Numbered from the stretch's first letter, positions 44,875-57,949 are shown. The stretch is DNA of 64,000 bases from Leucophora obtusa (GCA_949987735.1 OX465295.1:363074376-363138375); one strand, 5' to 3'. Translations and numbers: made by a program. The notes: generated from the sequence alone by a model not told the origin.

Positions 44875-45079
44875 TAATGAACACGCATAAAAACGCATGA
44901 GCATGCATGATCATACATGTAGATCATGCATGCAAATTTGGTTAATGCACACGTATGGTCATATATGATTCATGTATAGAGATTTATGTATCCATGTATG
45001 GTCATGAATGCATGTTTCTGAGCATGTACGCACATACATTTAACCTGTATGGATTCATATATGTCGATTTTTAGCTGGG

Positions 45080-45744
45080 TACCATTGGAAATCTAAAAAT
45101 CTAAATATATCGACAACTAACCGTACGATTTCAAATTTGCCAGATTTGTGTTCAGCGTGCCACTTTGAGAAAAGGATTTAATACAAGAAGGAGCCCTTCC
45201 AAAAATAATAATTTGTCTAATAGTGATACTATTTATTATTTTAGTTATTATGTATTATTGTTGCCAAATTTTATGCGTATTGGTTTTAAAACTAATTTGC
45301 AAAAAATAAGCTTCGCTCGCAACACTGTGCCAAATTGGGAAAAACTAAAAAGCAATTAATTTGGCAAAAAATGTGAAAAAACAGCACAACAGCATTAGAC
45401 ACAGGTCAGTGCACATGATTATTAAATAAGAGCCTCTTCATATAAAAATTAAACAGAATTTTTTGTTTTCATGTGAATAATTTTTTGTATTTACGCAGGC
45501 GTGTGGGTGTGAGACAAAAGCAAAAATTAAAACAAACCATCAAATTCAATGCTGTTTGATGATGGTACGAGTATTAAATTAATGCAGATATTATTATGCA
45601 ATAACATAGATACAACCATTTTTGGGAAAAACTACAAAAAGGTCTAATATACAGTATTTTTTTTGCAAATAAATAGCAAAAAACGTTGACTGTTGTATTA
45701 AACCATTTCTAATTAAATTTAGAATCATTTAAACTTTAATTTGA
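45080..45744. other. Intergenic, no clear feature
   Basis: AT-rich; an open frame at 45165-45359 has no recognisable motif and is probably chance. Confidence 0.35.
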
Positions 45745-46914
45745 GGCCCTATGCTCCTTATAGGAACGAAAGGAATCAATATATATATATAAACTTTAAT
45801 TTAAAGGAAAGTGGGTTCTAATAATTAATTAAAATTTTTTTAAATTAGGGGTTTTATTTGAATTTCAGGACAATTCTATAACAACTACCCTCAAAAAAGT
45901 TTGACTGTTACTGCATGACAGTTGTATGCATAGTTATCCGCAGTTGTTTTTAACTGTATAACAGTTGTTTTCTACAAAACAGCTAAAATCGTTGTCTTTA
46001 TAAAATCCGTTTTGGCATTGGATTGGAAATGACGTCATAAAACTTTATATTTTTGTTTCAGAAAACTTTATAAATACCATAAATGAATTTGATTACCCTA
46101 AATTATCCTATTAAAGATTTGTTTAAAATAAAAGTTGTTTTTAAACAAATATTTAATTGAATCAGTTAAATATTTAAATTTTTTCAATTAAGCGTACACA
46201 ATTTTTACTAATTAATAATATCATTTGCGTGATAGGTGCAAAACCAATTAAAATATAATTGATTGATATTATCTTGAATCTCGTTTTTAATTTTTTGTGT
46301 GTTAATAGTATATAGTTTGGGTATTCTAAGGTTATCGGTATTTATTTCGTTAGTGGCATTTCAGTTTTTTATTTAGTCCTTTTTTGAAATATTTGACAAC
46401 TTAACGGACCCTCACTTTACACTGAACCAAAAGACGTAAGTAAAATCAACATAAAAACTTTGTCATTTTTTGATGAAACAAATTGTTAAAACAATATCTT
46501 TTTTATTCAAATTGATGTGTTTTTTTGGAAGCAACTATTTTTTTTAAATGCACATACTTGTTGTCGTCAAAAATACTCTACGAAGCAATTCTCGTTTTGA
46601 TAAATTTTTTATCCATTTATTAACGAAATTTAATTTGTTAACTCTAAAAAATTTTGTTAAAAAGGCAGTAAAGTTAATTTGATATAATTTTTCTTCAATT
46701 TGAAAAAAAGTATTAAATCTGTGGAAAAAAGTTTAGTGTGGTTAGTTTTGTCGTGTCATTCTTCGTGTTAGCATGTGAGACCATTTTTAATAGTCAGAAA
46801 TATTAATAAATTAACATAGTTTTTTTTCAAAGTATTGATAATTAGAAATTCAATGACTTGTATTGAATTGCTATATATATTTGTTCCTTTTACTCCTGCA
46901 AGGAGCATAGGGCC
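45745..46914. mobile_element. Inverted-repeat element with GGCCCTATGCTCCTT ends
   Basis: About 45 bp at both ends are inverted copies, continuing into ATATATATA. 1170 bp, non-coding. It contains CAGTTGTT/AACTGT words like the 9869 and 54306 repeats and a fragment of the 24706 family. Confidence 0.6.
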
Positions 46915-47505
46915 GCTATGAATTGCGAATATTTATTATTTTTATTTAAATAAATTTTTTAATTTTAAAAGTTTTCAATAAAATTGTAAATTTTAATTTC
47001 TGTCATTAATTTTTATAGTCTGTCTTTTTATTTCTTTCTTAGCGAGGCAAACTATTTATTTATCAGTATATAAAATGTATTGGAATTATTAATTTAAATA
47101 AAATAATTCAAGTGTTTTGTACACAAAATGAAGTTTTGAATAAAGAATTTTGTGTACATATTCCATTATTTTTTATATTTTATCAAATTCATAATAAGCA
47201 AGACTGCTTTAAATAGATTTGAAATTGGCAAATATAAAAAATAATTAAATATAAGTCCAAAATTTAATAATTAATCGATAAAATAAATAATAATTAAATA
47301 AAATGCATTGTTGAATTAAATAAAATTCATAAAACAACAAAATAATTATTCAATTTGATTAAATATAATTGTTAACATAACTAATTTTTATTAATACCTT
47401 TGACGATATTTTGCCAAAATAATACCACATCAAATAGTTAAACTTCAAAATACAAATTTACCAAACAATGTGTTAAATTGACGGAGAGGTTTTGTTAGCT
47501 GTATA
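46915..47505. other. Intergenic AT-rich sequence
   Basis: No gene or bounded element seen; a TTTTGTGTACA pair at about 47115 and 47150 forms a small hairpin. Confidence 0.35.
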
Positions 47506-47513
47506 GTGATTAC

Positions 47514-48043
47514 TGGGGCAAGGAATTTCATGCACTTAAAAATGGAAAATATGCGACTAAAATATATATATATAAATATAATATATAAAATATAAATAAA
47601 AAAGAAAAATATGCATTAAAAATATAAGAAATATGCATTAAAAACTATTATTTTTGCAAAAATAAAGCAATTTAAAACTTAAAAATATATTTAAGTTAGT
47701 TATTTTGCAAACAGACACAGAACTCGAGGATTTTCCAATGTTTATTTTGATTGAATCAAAATATAAAAATTTGATTTTTTTATATTTTTTTACAAAATAA
47801 AAAATGCTCCCAAAAATTAAAAATATTCACAAATATGCATTAAAAAGCACAAAATATGCATTAAAAAGCCACCAAATATGCATTTAAAGCCAAAATATGC
47901 ATTTATGACAAAATATGCAAAAGTATGCAATTATAAATCGATGCCATTTTGTTCTAAATTTGATGATTCGGATAAATATTTAGTCCATAATAGTTTTGGT
48001 CTATCGACAAAAAACATGCATTTGCATGGAATTCCTTGCCCTA
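47514..48043. mobile_element. Intact hAT-type MITE, 530 bp
   Basis: Ends TGGGGCAAGGAATTTCATGC and, reversed, TAGGGCAAGGAATTCCATGC; the 8-bp duplication GTGATTAC lies at 47506-47513 and 48044-48051. The interior has many ATATGCAT/ATGCATTAAAAA words. Fragments are at 24396-24672 and 28237-28290. Confidence 0.88.
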
Positions 48044-48427
48044 GTGATTACCCATTCATCAATTTAACATGGATTTTAGTTGATTTCACCGCTGTTTTTT
48101 GCTTCAGTGTAAGTGTGTTGCTTTACTTTTTTGCAGTACCCTTCATATGATTTGTATTGATGGTGCATAAACCCATAATCTAAAATCTAGCAAGTGTCAT
48201 ATAGGTTTAAGCAAAACAACAAAAATAAGAATGCACTTTTGACGATTTTTTTTAAGTGCTTTTTATGTTGAGATTATTCATGTAATGTCTTATTTAGTGA
48301 AAACATCGTGTTTTTTATCATATTTGTTTCAAGGGTTTTTTATCAACACTGTAAAACTTATTCTACAATTTGTTTTGTATTTCTATTTCTACATTAGCTG
48401 TGTTTGTGTGGCTGTCTATCAGTGTTA

Positions 48428-48538
48428 GGGCTGGTTTACACTATAAGATTTTCGAAAAGATTTTGCAACCTTGCCTATATGTTTTGTATGTGTACTAAAA
48501 CAAAATCCTACCGACAATCTTATAGTGTAAACCGGCCT
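48428..48538. mobile_element. 111-bp MITE with GGCTGGTTTACACTATAAG ends
   Basis: Inverted ends of about 25 bp; TTA at 48425-48427 and 48539-48541. Confidence 0.78.
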
Positions 48539-49609
48539 TTATCAAGAATAATTTTGACAGTTTTGTAATGTAGGTATTCCGGCTTTATACTGTCAAAATT
48601 AGATCTGTTTGACGTCGTTATAGGCATTTACACACAATTTTAACATTATAAACGCTTCCTGGTAAAATTGGGCACCCGCGGTAACGTACGTGGAACAGAG
48701 ATATTGTTGGAGATAATATTGATATGAATGCCGCACAAACACTGCTATTCTCAAACATGGGATATTTAATTTGATAAATAAAGGAATATTTTCCTTAAGA
48801 AAAAAATAGTTATATAAAAAAAATATTTTTTTCAATTATTTTTCATTTAATGAAAATGTTTCACAGGTTTAATGAATACTTCATTGATGTAATAAAATCG
48901 TTGTTTGGGGACTTCCCAATAAAAAATCGCTGGATTTAATCATTAATAAATACTAGGCACAAAATTATATCAGTCAAGAAGAAAAAATCCGTTAGTTAAT
49001 ATTAATTTGAATTATTTTTTTAATGACCGAAGTAAATTGAGTTGCTGCCTCTTTTAGTGGCACTCAAACAGAGTTCGACTGCACTTGGTAAATTTTTCCA
49101 GAGCCTTTTTTATAAATCTCTTGGAAAACATTTTTCGTGTGATTCAATTTTTAAAACAACTTACTTAAAATCCAGAGATCCAAAATAACTGTTATATTTC
49201 TTAAAAAGTCTCAACCCAAATTTATTTAATTATAATATTTCAATAATGCACTATATTTTATATATCATATTGCATAAAAAATCACAAAGTTTGGCAAACA
49301 TTTTAATTTTTTCAATTTTTATATTTTACTCTATAAATTTCTCTTGTTTTTTGATTTTTATTTTAAAACTTTTTATAAAAGTTACCGAATGATTTTTTGA
49401 AAAAATTAAGCACTAACTTTTTTATTTGATAATAAAATAAAAATTAAAAATTGACCTAAATTGAATGCCGGAAGTTGCTGGAATATACATATTTACTCAC
49501 TTTAAATCACTGTTCAATCCTTTATTAACACTAGTTGACATCGTCAGGATATTATAATTGTTGAAGTCATTGGTTCTATGGCTTTTGATTTATATTCTTA
49601 ATTTAATTT
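48539..49609. other. Intergenic, no clear feature
   Basis: AT-rich with short open frames of low complexity only. Confidence 0.35.
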
Positions 49610-49690
49610 AATTTTAATTTCTTTATTTATTACAATAACCTAGCCGAAAGGCCATAATCGGTTACAAATACTACTAAAAGTTTGCAAAGC
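49610..49690 (-). repeat. Diverged LINE 3' tail, minus strand
   Basis: On the minus strand TTTTAGTAG, TTATGGCCTTTCGGCTAGGTTAT and AATAAATAAAG follow the order of the other tails. Confidence 0.5.
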
Positions 49691-50276
49691 AAACAATAAA
49701 ATTTAATACAAATAAAATAAAGTGTTAAATAAAATTTAATTTAAATATAATAATCTTAAAAATAAAAAAACAATATAAATAATAAATAAGAGTGATAACA
49801 TATTTCTATTCAAATCCCAGATCTTTCAAAAAATTTTAGAGAAAAAATAAAAATTGTTAATTTTTGATAAAGAAAACTTTTATTATTTTTGAAAAAATAA
49901 AAATCGTGTTTGGATTGTTTTTGTTTGAATTAAAAACAAAAATCAAAGAGAGCAAATAAACAGAAAATTAAAAATATTCAAAAAAGAAATAATTGTAAAA
50001 CAATCAGTTTTTTGAACAAAAGTTATAACTGTTACGTCCCTGTTAAAATCACATTGGAAATGGTGTAATCACTATGAATTTAAATGCTTGTAAAAGTTAA
50101 TAAGTTAAGGTGTAAAAGATTAACATAGTTTAGTATAGAGTTTAAAATTAAACGTTGAACAGACAAAACGAACGCGTTTTAAAAAGAATTTAAAAGATTT
50201 AAAAAAACATCCTTTTTATGGACTAACAACAAGTGAATTGTGTTAAAAAAAGAAAAATATATAAAAACTAAAAGAA

Positions 50277-53200
50277 ATGAATTTACTTAGTCCTGTTATT
50301 TTATTAATAAGTGTTTTAATAACATTTTGTAATTCACAATCCTTCTCAAGGTATAGTTACCCTGCTCAAAGGAGAGCTAGTTATACTTATACCCAACCGT
50401 ATTATAATCGGCAAAACACATATAATCCCAGCCCTTCTAATCAGAATACGGCATATAATACACTCTTCAATCCTACGACAACAAATTCATATTATGAACA
50501 AACGCCACAAAGAAATTATAAACAATCATCTTCATCATATTCCTCAAAAGGATCTTATAACACTTATAATCAGCCGTCATCGTATTCTAGTGCCTCAAGA
50601 CAATCTTATAGTGCAAAATCTTCCACATTAAATCGTAATTCTGTAACATCATCTTCAACCAGTTCACAAGGATCTTTTAGTCCTTCGAATTTAATAAAAC
50701 ATAGAAGTGTTAAATATTCAAGAGGATCTTATAGTCCATACAATCAGCCGCCAACTTCAATAAATCGGAATGCGGGTCTAACCCCTTCTTCCACCTCTGA
50801 TCCTATACCAAATAAACAATATTTAGAAAATTCCTACAACAATGACAGCAACTATAATAGGGATACTTCTAAACATCCGCATTCAAATAAATTGATCCAA
50901 GATGATAGTAATGGTAAATATCGTATAAGTAAAGCTGATTCGGAAAATGCTAAATTTTTTGGTGCCGATAATCAAGAAAATGAAGAAGATGCTCGAACAC
51001 TGCATCTAAAACGTAGAAAATTGCGTCGGCCCTTAGGAGCCTTAGCAAGTCCCTGTTTTCCTTATGGACGAGATGCTGGTAATGCTGGAACGCCACCCAC
51101 AGAACAAGGACGTTTCTTATGGGATGTCAATGTTGTCAATATTTATCCACAAACTGCTGTGGGGTTTGCTTCAAATTCCATAGGTTGTAGTGGTGGTTTG
51201 GGTGGCATCGGTGATAGTTTAGCTGGCCTAGGTGGACTTGGTGGTGTTAACGGCTTCGGAGGAGGTGGTTTATTATCCGACCCGATTGCCCAACCTTACT
51301 ATCCTCCTGGTACCGGTTTAGTCAACTTTTTGAGTTTATTTGCTCCTGGTGTATTACAAAATTCTTTAGCTGTGATAGCTAGACCGCAGCTGTATTCTGA
51401 TCCTATACAAAATCTAAACATTAACACCGACAATATCCAAAATGATAATTTACAAAGTGATCCAGAAGTGGATCCTAATTACCGTCCACAACAAGTTGCA
51501 CAGCCTGTCAGAAGGCCAAATCGTATATATTATGATTCAGCGGGAGCGGTACGTTTTTTGTTCTATTGTAATATTTTATTAATAAGGTCGTTTCCTAAAC
51601 TTTCATTAGCAAGTTATCTTACTTTTGAACAGTAAAGCGACCTATAGACGACCAAGCATGCTGCATAACATGTACAGCATTTGGTTATGTAATGCCTTGT
51701 TGATGGAAATTACAAACACAAATACACGGAATCATCAATCTTAGGTGTTCAGTAGAGCATCCATGAAGTATATGGAATGTGCAAAATTGTTATTTTTTCA
51801 CCTCCTTACGCATTTCTCGGTAGATTGGGTGTAAAAAAACAGACCTATTAAGTGCGTTCCTTTACTTTTTGGGTAAAGTTCGGTAAAATGAAAGGAAGCA
51901 AAAAATCCTCTCACAAAATGATAAAATTACCCAAAAGTAAAGGAACGCACAAAACCAATTTTCGAGCCCAAAAATGCATTTCAAAGAAAAATGTGAAAAT
52001 GCGTGTAATTTTAGTTTGAAAAATTTAATAAACACACATATTTATTTGCATTTAAAAGTTCTTATTGATTTTGTTCAATTAATTATTATAAATAACACAT
52101 TTCTTTAGCGTCAGGTTTGTTTAATTTAATTAACGGACCTAATAGGTTCTTTCCTTTACGTTACCGTGGGATCCCAAACTTACCCAAAAAGCGTTCCCGT
52201 ACTCGAAAATTGGGTAAATGAGAGCATTCAAGAGAGTGCATTTGTGTTTATCTTTTTACCAAAGTTACCCAAACCTTTTCTTCGGGTAACTTTGGTAATT
52301 TGTAAAATTGAAGAATTAAATTAAACAAACCAATACGCAAAAGGAATGTGTTATTTATAATAATTAATTGAACAAAATCAATAAGAACTTTTAAATACAA
52401 ATAAATATGTGTGTTTATTAAATTTTTCAAACTAAAATTATATGCATTTTCACATTGTTCTTTGAAATGCAGTTTTTTGGTTCGAAAAGTTGTTTTGTGC
52501 GTTTCTTTACTTTTGGGTAATTTTGTCATTTTGTGAGAGGATTTTTTGCTTACTCTCATTTTACCGAACTTTACCCAAAAAGTAAAGGAACGCACTTAAT
52601 AGGTCTGTTTTTTTTACGCCCAATCTACCGAGAAATGCGTAAGGAGGTGTTCGGGTACTCCCAATGTTGAGTACCCGAACAGACCTTATATCTCCGCAAA
52701 TTTGTGACTGACACAAATTTTTACTTTAACCACTTAAAAGCAAGGTTGGTTACCGTTATCGTTATAATACCGTTATCGCTAAAATACCGTCTCAAATTGA
52801 ATACCGTTACCGTTATCGATACCTCTAAAAAAATTCTAAATACCGTTATCGTTACCGATACCGTTATTTTTATGGGTAGTTACCGGTATTTTGCCGGTAT
52901 TTATTATTTTATATAAAAATTACAAATTTTTTTATTTTTAATTTTATAATCTAGAGTTTTTTTTTACAAAAACAATTTATAGATAATAATATTACTTATT
53001 AAAACTACCAGTATTGAATTTATAGCTTAAAATCTGTATTTTCAGTACTTAAAATTAAAAATTTGCTATGTTTTTACTTGTTTCTATATGTTTTTAACAT
53101 AATTTTTAATACCGGTACGTACCGGTATTGCTGTTTCGATAACGGTATACCGTTACCGAAACAGTCTTAAATACCGTTACCTTTACCGTTACCTTTACCG

Positions 53201-54781
53201 TTACCTAAACAAACGAAATCCGATACCGTTACCGTTTCCCTTACCGTTATTCGTTTCGGTAACCAACCTTGCTTAAAAGTCACCATGTATGAGAAAAATG
53301 CTAGCCACTTTATTGCCTGAAGAAATACCCATTTAGTATTTTTTTGTAAAACCTTAAAGTAATTACTTTAAGAGTTATAGCGCAAAGAAGCTTTGAACTA
53401 ATTTTAGTCCATTTTTAGGGCTAAAAGCCGCGGGTGACTGCCCTGTTTTAATCCGAGCGGACCAATTTTTGCGGGGATATTATTTTTTACGCCCAATCTA
53501 CCGAAAAATGCGTGGGGAGGTGAAAAATAACACTTTTGCACTTATTAGAGCATTCAGTATGCTTGATCGTCGAAAGGCTTCTTAATTGTAATTAGTTTCA
53601 GTTAAACACCTATTAAGATAATACACTCAAAAAAGTCTGGCAGTTACTACATGACATCATTATCATCAGTAGTTTTTTTTAACTAATTATTAGAGAAGAA
53701 AAAAAAAAGCACAATCCTATGTGTTTAAAGCAAAAAAAAAAAAGCAAAAGTAAAAAAAAATTGGAAAAACAATAGTTTTAAAAAAGAGTTTAAAGTTAAG
53801 GCAAAAAGCATTTTTTGTGAACAAAAAAAGCATTTTTTGCAGAAAGTCTTAAGAAAGCAATTTACAGCTCAAAAATCTTAAGAAAAAGCTTTCTTAAAAC
53901 TAAAAAACGGAAAATCCAAAAAAGCAAATATGAGTGAAAAAAGCAGAAACAGCAATTTTGTCTTCTCTGCTAATTACAGTTCAATAGAAAAATGCAAATC
54001 AACTATTATCACGGTTATTTTAAAAAACAACTTGCGAAAATGACTATATCTCGTTACAGCTGTTTAAAGCAGTTATTTTTAATTTGGTTAGTTATTAAAA
54101 AAAAAATAAATCAGATTTTTAAATTCTTGTTTATATTTGTTATTATTGATATATTTTAGTTCGAAAATAATAATGCATAAAAATGTATTAACTGGAGAAC
54201 CGTTTGAAATTTTGACTTCAAACTTTAAGTAGGATGAAATAATGGCACATTTGTTTTGTAATCGAAAGAAAAAAATCGTTTTTTATTAAAATATATTTTT
54301 GTAATATTAAAAGAAATTAACTGTAAACAACAGTAGTTTTTACCAATTTTGTCAGTTGTTTTAAAATGTTTGTAGTAAAAAATTAACAGCCTTTTTACGA
54401 CATTGTTAGTTATATTTAATGCATTTGTTAGTTATTTATCAACAGTTAAAAATAACTACATTTTTAGTTATTTTAAAGATAAATACCTTTGCCGCCTTTG
54501 TCCGAACTGCCGTTTTTAATAGTTTCTTTTATGGATTTTTAAGCTTTATTTACAACGATAAAATGGGTCAATCTTTGATGTAGGTAAAATTATTTTACCC
54601 TTTTAATTTTTTAGTAACTCTACCGTTGTAAATGGTGATTAACAGATTTTTTTGGTAAATTTTCTTTTTTCATTCTTTTTAGGCTCCAGTAACTCCTGGT
54701 CAATTGCTGGGCGGTGTTTCTACTACAGTTAATGGGATTATACAACAATTAACTGGTAATGTGCAACCTGTCTATGGTTAA
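50277..54781 (+). CDS. Secreted Ser/Tyr/Asn-rich protein with glycine-rich segment, two exons
   Basis: Exons 50277-51548 and 54683-54781 join in phase 0 (GCG|GTACGT ... TTTTTAG|GCT) to 456 residues. A signal peptide is clear: MNLLSPVILLISVLITFCNS. Residues about 20-200 are low-complexity, rich in Ser, Tyr, Asn and Gln. A dibasic HLKRRKLRRPLG motif near 247 could be a cleavage site. Then follows a more ordered part with two Cys (SPCFPYGRD, SIGCSGGL), a GLGG-rich stretch and LVNFLSLFAPGVLQNSLAVIA. The last exon encodes PVTPGQLLGGVSTTVNGI and ends in YG. I do not recognise the family; cuticle, eggshell or other extracellular matrix is plausible by composition only. The 3.1-kb intron is packed with inverted-repeat elements. 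Poly(A) signals at about 54880 and 54892. Confidence 0.82.
51799..52655. mobile_element. Long palindrome with GTGCGTTCCTTTACTTTTTGG arms
   Basis: Arms of about 330 bp (51799-52130 against 52305-52655) pair almost throughout. The centre (52140-52300) carries TTACCCAAAAAGCGTTCCCG and GGGTAAATGAGAGC blocks also found at 25930-26100 and 38275-38460. Confidence 0.75.
52741..53271. mobile_element. hAT-like MITE with minisatellite, third copy
   Basis: Both ends read CAAGGTTGGTTACCG, and CTTAAAAG is duplicated at 52733-52740 and 53272-53279. The subterminal parts are degenerate TACCGTTATCG/TACCGTTACCG arrays. 531 bp. Confidence 0.88.
53625..54500. repeat. Dispersed repeat with CAGTTA words, copy 2
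   Basis: 54306-54500 matches 9869-10060. The left part (53625-53680, GGCAGTTACTACATGACA) resembles 45890-45930. 53690-53940 is A-rich low complexity. Confidence 0.5.
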
Positions 54782-54897
54782 CTTTGGCTTGAGGCATTTT
54801 TTAGCTTAAGTTTTTTATATATTTTTTTATTGTTACTAAATTATTTGTTAATAGTGAATTTTTGATATTTTTTATAAAAAATAAAATTCCGAATAAA

Positions 54898-56620
54898 AAA
54901 AATTATCTGGTGTAATATCATTAAATATTTTTTTGCTCATCCAATTAGATCTACAAAAAATTAGTTGTATTCCATTGTATTCATGGGGATGAAATAAGAT
55001 CGAATTATTTCTCAAAACTGGGAGGTCCAATGACATCTTTGTAGTCGATCTGTCATTTCTCGGCATAGGCGTAGATAGGCTGGTCTGGGGGGCTAAGCTC
55101 CCTACAGAAATAATTAAGCCCCCCCCCCCCACAATTTAAAAAAATTTTTATTTGCTTTTACTTAAAATAATTTTTTTTACAAATTTCTGATTCAACAATG
55201 GGCTCAAAAGGATATACAATTTAATGGAAAATCACTGATGAAGCCTGCCCATAAAAAATGGCAGAAACTAGATCTAGTCTGATTTGAAAATTAATGTGTT
55301 TATTATAATTTTTAGAGAAAAAGGTTTATGAATGAGGGGAATGTTTATTTGATATCTTATTTTGGTAAATGAATGTTCTTTAGTTTGACTATAGATCATA
55401 AATTAATATCAATTTCTGTTTAAATTATTTTTCAAATTAAAGAAATATGATACAATATTCACAAGTAAATTACAAAGAATAAAAATTTTTTAAAGAATTC
55501 GATAAGGCCAGCAAGACAAATACGTATTTTCGGGTTTCGCTACAAAGCGTTTGCCTTGACGGGTTAATAATTGATAATCGTCTACTTATGTGACAGTTGA
55601 AAGCAAATATAATATGTTAACAACTCAACTTAAAACTAACATCAACGAAATCTAACAATGCTATTTTTAACCTTTGTTATTATTACTCTTTTTTGCTTTG
55701 AACCTAATTCTTAAAGTATCTCAGCTGGTTCTATTCAACTCTGTGTATGATAACCACAGATTTTTGAATTACGAACCGTTAAATTTAAATGTATGTTATT
55801 TTTTTAATGATCTAGAGTCAAACAAAAAAAAAACATTCATTTACCAAATCAAATATCAACTATATACCCCTCATTCATATTAAAATATGTGATAATACAA
55901 AATAATGTCTGCACCCTTATATGTTTTTATATGAAGATATATTAGAAAGTTATTTAGAAATTTTCTCATATGTGATCATATTAAATCATATATCAGTATT
56001 TGCTTTATCTTAAATTGTTTATAATTAATATAATTGATAAAATCGTTCAAAATTTTATATATAAGTACAATCATAGGAATAAATCTGTAAAAATAGCAGA
56101 AAAAGTTACTAAAAATTAGTTAGAAATGATGCTGCAGAAAAAACTGCTAAAATTAGTAGATTTTGTTGCTCAATATTAGTAGTATAGGAACAGCAAACAT
56201 AAAACTGTCGAATATACAGAATTTTAGTTATATTGAGCTAAATTTTTGTTAATGAAAAATAACTAATTACTGCTAAAATCAGCAAAAAAAATTGCTAAAT
56301 AATTGGTAGCATAAAAAATCACTAAAAAATTTAAAATTTTCAAATTTTTTTTTCGATTTTTTTTTTAATGCAAATAAAAATCGAGCCTTTGAAAACAGCA
56401 GTTTACAATTTTTTAGCGAATATTTCTGCTGATTTTAGCAGAATAGACTTTTATTTGCATTCAACAAAATTTAGCTTAAAACGTGTAAAAAGGTTAAAGT
56501 CGGGCATGCCGACTATACAATACCCTACACCAGTCTGGTTAAAAGCCAACTAATGTTTGGATCCGAAATTCGAATGGGTTAAAATGGGACTTGTGTCAAA
56601 ATTTTCTATAATGTAGTCAG
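54898..56620. other. Intergenic, no bounded feature
   Basis: AT-rich, with a 12-C run at about 55122-55133 and repeated AAAATTAGTAG/CTGCTAAAAT words at 56090-56450. Open frames at 55674 and 56368 have no motif. Confidence 0.35.
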
Positions 56621-56628
56621 CGAACCAA

Positions 56629-57105
56629 ACTTCATTAAAATATCTTAATATTTGCGACCTGCAGCGTATAAACAATATAATTTTGGGGGACCCTTATATG
56701 GCCACTAGGTCTAAACATGTACCGCTGTTAACCAAAATCAATAGGCTTCGTCTTTGGGCTGATATATGTCGGTGTACCAAATTTCATCAAAATATCTTAA
56801 TATTTGCGACCTGCAGCGTATAAACAATATAATTTTGGGGGGACCGATATATGGGCACTAGGTCTAAACATGGACCGATTTTAACAAAAATCCTTGGGCC
56901 GACATAAGTCCTTGGGCCGACATAAGTCGGTGTACCAAGTTTCATCAAAATATCTTAAAATTTGCGACCTGTAGAGTGCGCACAAGAATGCATGGACAGA
57001 CAGACAGACGGACGGACATCGTTTAATCGAAATAAAAAAAATTCTGAGCCGATCGGTATACTATAAGGTTGGTCTAGGACCAATATTTTTTGGTGTTACA
57101 AACAG
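56629..57105. repeat. Tandem 165-bp repeat of a transposon-derived sequence
   Basis: Units start ATCTTAATATTTGCGACCTGC; two nearly full units and a third partial one are seen. The last continues into GGACAGACAGACAGACGGAC and a CCGATCGGTATACTATAAGG stretch, a layout common in dipteran repeats. The class is not assigned. Confidence 0.55.
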
Positions 57106-57798
57106 CAGCATTTTTTTATATTATTTGAGAGAGTTAAATTTCACAACGACAAATATTATTCTCACCCGGTAAAAAATGTCCATATATGAACATTTATGGT
57201 TCAACCATATATGTATGGATCCGAAAAATGAGGTAACACCTAAGTATATGTTCATATATGGACATATATGAACATATACATTTATTAAATATATGCGAAT
57301 ACATGCGAACGTTGCTGTCCTTTATTATAAGGTTGTACGATAGATATAAATTTATGTATGACATTCAAATTAAGCGCTACATATGTTCCTTTTTTATTTA
57401 TGGCATTAAATATAATTCCATATTTATCCAAATATGAGTTCCTTTTACATATATGGAAAAATGTATTCTTCGAAATATGTTCATACCCAGTGTAGAAACG
57501 GTAATGACATATCATTATTTTTTGGAGTACCAGTAATGACACTCACTTACCTTCTGCATTATTTTAAAACATATAATAATGAGTTACTGATAATGACTTA
57601 TTATTATCATTATTTCAAATAGAAAATAATTTTTTAGATTTTTTTGAAAATTTTTTGAAATCTATTTTTAGACTCAATATTTTTTAAACACTGGTAAGGA
57701 TATATGTAACCACATATTTTTTGATTTTTTGTATGTTGGCGAGTAAGCTTACTTGTGTGCAGCAGGTCAATTATGTTTTTATCTATTCAATATTACAT

Positions 57799-57869
57799 GT
57801 CGATATAGCTCAGATGGTAGAGCTGTTGACTGGCAATCTGTAGACCCAGGTTCGATTCCCGCACCAGCA
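57799..57869 (+). tRNA. tRNA-like pseudogene
   Basis: Perfect D-arm GCTCAGATGGTAGAGC, anticodon loop CTGGCAA (GGC), B-box GGTTCGATTCC. The 5' (GTCGATA) and 3' (ACCAGCA) ends do not pair, so a working tRNA is unlikely; a tRNA-derived module in a mobile element fits better. Confidence 0.6.
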
Positions 57870-57949
57870 AATTTTATTTCAAAAAAAAATACAATAAAAA
57901 ATATTTTTTTTTATATAATTTATTTTTAATTTCACAATTTTCTTGAGCG

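Larger units (their letters stand above)
40136..45079. mobile_element. TA-flanked CCCAGCTAAAAA element, expanded by the duplication
   Basis: The left end CCCAGCTAAAAACCGACATA (also at 43059 in the second unit) and the reversed right end CCCAGCTAAAAATCGACATA are flanked by TA. The arms of about 145-200 bp are full of CATACATG/CATGCATG words. Without the duplication it would span about 2 kb. Its core is made of nested elements. Confidence 0.75.
51640..53590. mobile_element. Nested inverted-repeat cluster in the intron of the secreted-protein gene
   Basis: Outer arms: 51640-51840 (CGACCAAGCATGCTG, TTTTTTCACCTCC, TCGGTAGATTGGG) are mirrored at 53480-53585. Inside are the palindrome 51799-52655 and the hAT-like MITE 52741-53271. 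Confidence 0.6.

Noticed and set aside
57799..57869. A functional tRNA-Ala (GGC)
   Set aside because: The acceptor stem does not pair, and this anticodon is not expected in animals; the block lies inside a mobile element.
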